DNA from: Candidatus Competibacteraceae bacterium
GTDB taxonomy: Bacteria > Pseudomonadota > Gammaproteobacteria > Competibacterales > Competibacteraceae
Assembly (NCBI GenBank): GCA_020445045.1
Contig: JAGRHI010000224.1
Span: forward strand, 4,425-11,315
Reading direction: 5' to 3'
Length of the DNA stretch: 6,891 nucleotides
The notes under the pieces were generated by a model that made no database searches, had not been told where the DNA came from, and worked only from the letters and a program-made list of their open reading frames with translations. The translations under genes and the position numbers were made by a program. Position 1 is the stretch's first letter. Each line of letters begins with the position of its first letter. This document shows positions 6,230 to 6,891 of this stretch, one piece after another.

Positions 6230-6257
6230 TCGCCTGTCCGCCATTCGGTCCAGGCGA
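6230..6257 (-). terminator. possible clpB terminator: inverted repeat without U-tract
   Basis: The inverted repeat TCGCCTG (6230-6236) and CAGGCGA (6251-6257) gives a perfect 7-bp stem with a 14-nt loop, starting 24 nt after the clpB stop. The position fits a 3' end, but no T-run follows on the minus strand and the loop is large, so this is weak evidence for intrinsic termination. Confidence 0.3.
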
Positions 6258-6280
6258 AACCCCCGTTCGCGGCGATCGTG

Positions 6281-6891
6281 CTATTTATCCAGCCGTACGC
6301 CGCCCTTGCCAAACGTCAATCCCTCCCCGCCGGCATCGACCACCACCGTATCGTCCGGCCCAAACTCGCCGGCCAAGATCCGTCGCGCCAGCGGGTTCTC
6401 CAACTCCTGCTGGATCGCCCGCTTCAACGGCCGAGCGCCGTAGACCGGATCGAAGCCCGCTTCGCCCAAGCGGTCCAAGGCCGCCACGGACACGTCCAGT
6501 CCCATTTGCCGGTCGGCCAGCCGCCGGCGCAGATAAGCGACCTGAATAGCGGCGATGGCCCGGATCTGTTCGCGACCCAACGGATGGAACACCACCACCT
6601 CGTCGATGCGGTTGATGAACTCCGGCCGGAAATGATCGGCCACCTGCGCCATCACCATGCTCTTCATCAACGGGTAGTTGTCCTGCGCCGCCATCTCCTG
6701 AATCATCTGCGAACCCAGATTGGAGGTCATCACGATCACGGTGTTGCGGAAATCCACCGTGCGGCCTTGCCCGTCGGTCAGGCGCCCGTCGTCCAACACC
6801 TGCAACAGCACGTTGAACACATCCTGGTGCGCTTTTTCGACCTCGTCCAGCAGGATCACGCTGTAAGGCCGCCGCCGTACCGCCTCGGTCA
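6281..6891 (-). CDS. clpB: ATP-dependent chaperone/disaggregase ClpB, C-terminal part
   Basis: The frame enters from the right edge and ends at TAG (6281-6283), giving 202 residues of a protein normally near 860. ClpB is a hexameric AAA+ machine that pulls proteins out of aggregates together with DnaK/DnaJ/GrpE in the cytoplasm. The visible part is the second AAA+ domain from just before its Walker B motif (YSVILLDEVEKAH), then LLQVLDDGRLTDGQGR, sensor 1 (VIVMTSNLGS), the arginine-finger region (RPEFINRIDEVVVF) and sensor 2 (GARPLKRAIQQELENPLA). It ends in a Gly-rich tail (GEGLTFGKGGVRLDK). The ClpB-type tail and the lack of a ClpA/ClpC-style ClpP-binding loop in the visible part favour ClpB; the loop itself lies in a region ClpB lacks. 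Its heat-shock promoter would be outside the window. No frameshift or odd base use is seen. Confidence 0.95.
   Translation of the reverse strand, partial: TEAVRRRPYSVILLDEVEKAHQDVFNVLLQVLDDGRLTDGQGRTVDFRNTVIVMTSNLGSQMIQEMAAQDNYPLMKSMVMAQVADHFRPEFINRIDEVVVFHPLGREQIRAIAAIQVAYLRRRLADRQMGLDVSVAALDRLGEAGFDPVYGARPLKRAIQQELENPLARRILAGEFGPDDTVVVDAGGEGLTFGKGGVRLDK

Larger units (their letters stand above)
6117..6280. other. intergenic gap between clpB and the S1 protease
   Basis: 164 bp downstream of clpB and upstream of the protease, both on the minus strand. It holds the inverted repeat at 6230-6257 next to clpB, the hairpin at 6132-6147 near the protease start, and AGGAG at 6117-6121. The best -10-like word on the minus strand is TATAAG (about 6183-6188), but the sequence 17 nt upstream of it (TTCCGG) is a poor -35. 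A protease promoter here is plausible from position but not shown. Confidence 0.45.

Noticed and set aside
1..6891. Defence system, phage region, toxin-antitoxin pair or biosynthetic cluster
   Set aside because: No nuclease, methyltransferase, phage structural gene, small toxin pair or synthase was seen. The genes are exported proteins plus housekeeping nudF and clpB.

Overview
The window is a GC-rich, densely coded piece of bacterial chromosome, most likely from a gammaproteobacterium. The NudF-type Nudix protein and the ClpB C-terminus both read as gammaproteobacterial. The 131-residue repeat at the end of the 3786-6116 protease resembles repeats I remember from wastewater gammaproteobacteria of the Competibacter/Contendobacter type; that placement is from memory and was not searched.

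Layout, left to right. (1) 1-1945, minus: a secreted subtilisin-family (S8) protease lipoprotein, cut by the left edge just after its catalytic domain. (2) 1974-2459, minus, 28 bp upstream of it and probably in the same operon: a small lipoprotein that looks NTF2-like. (3) 2539-3153, plus, divergent from the lipoprotein: an ADP-ribose pyrophosphatase (nudF). (4) 3150-3656, minus, tail-to-tail with nudF with overlapping stop codons: a 168-residue protein of the DUF7931 type. (5) 3786-6116, minus: a large secreted trypsin-fold protease built like Achromobacter lysyl endopeptidase, followed by two near-identical C-terminal repeats. (6) 6281-6891, minus: the C-terminal 202 residues of the ClpB disaggregase, cut by the right edge.

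Three exported proteins, two of them proteases of unrelated folds, lie among housekeeping genes (nudF, clpB). The S8 protease and the small lipoprotein should sit at the cell envelope, and the S1-type protease should be released outside the cytoplasm. No shared pathway links these genes to nudF or clpB. The gaps between genes are short (28, 79, 129 and 164 bp) and hold small GC-rich hairpins but no clear sigma-70 promoter or U-tailed terminator.

I see no mobile element, tRNA, rRNA or CRISPR array, and nothing that amounts to a new multi-gene system. The most interesting object is the 3786-6116 protease: it keeps the six cysteines and triad of lysyl endopeptidase, appears to have lost the acidic lysine-specificity residue, carries a recent tandem duplication, and has a GC dip confined mainly to its catalytic domain.
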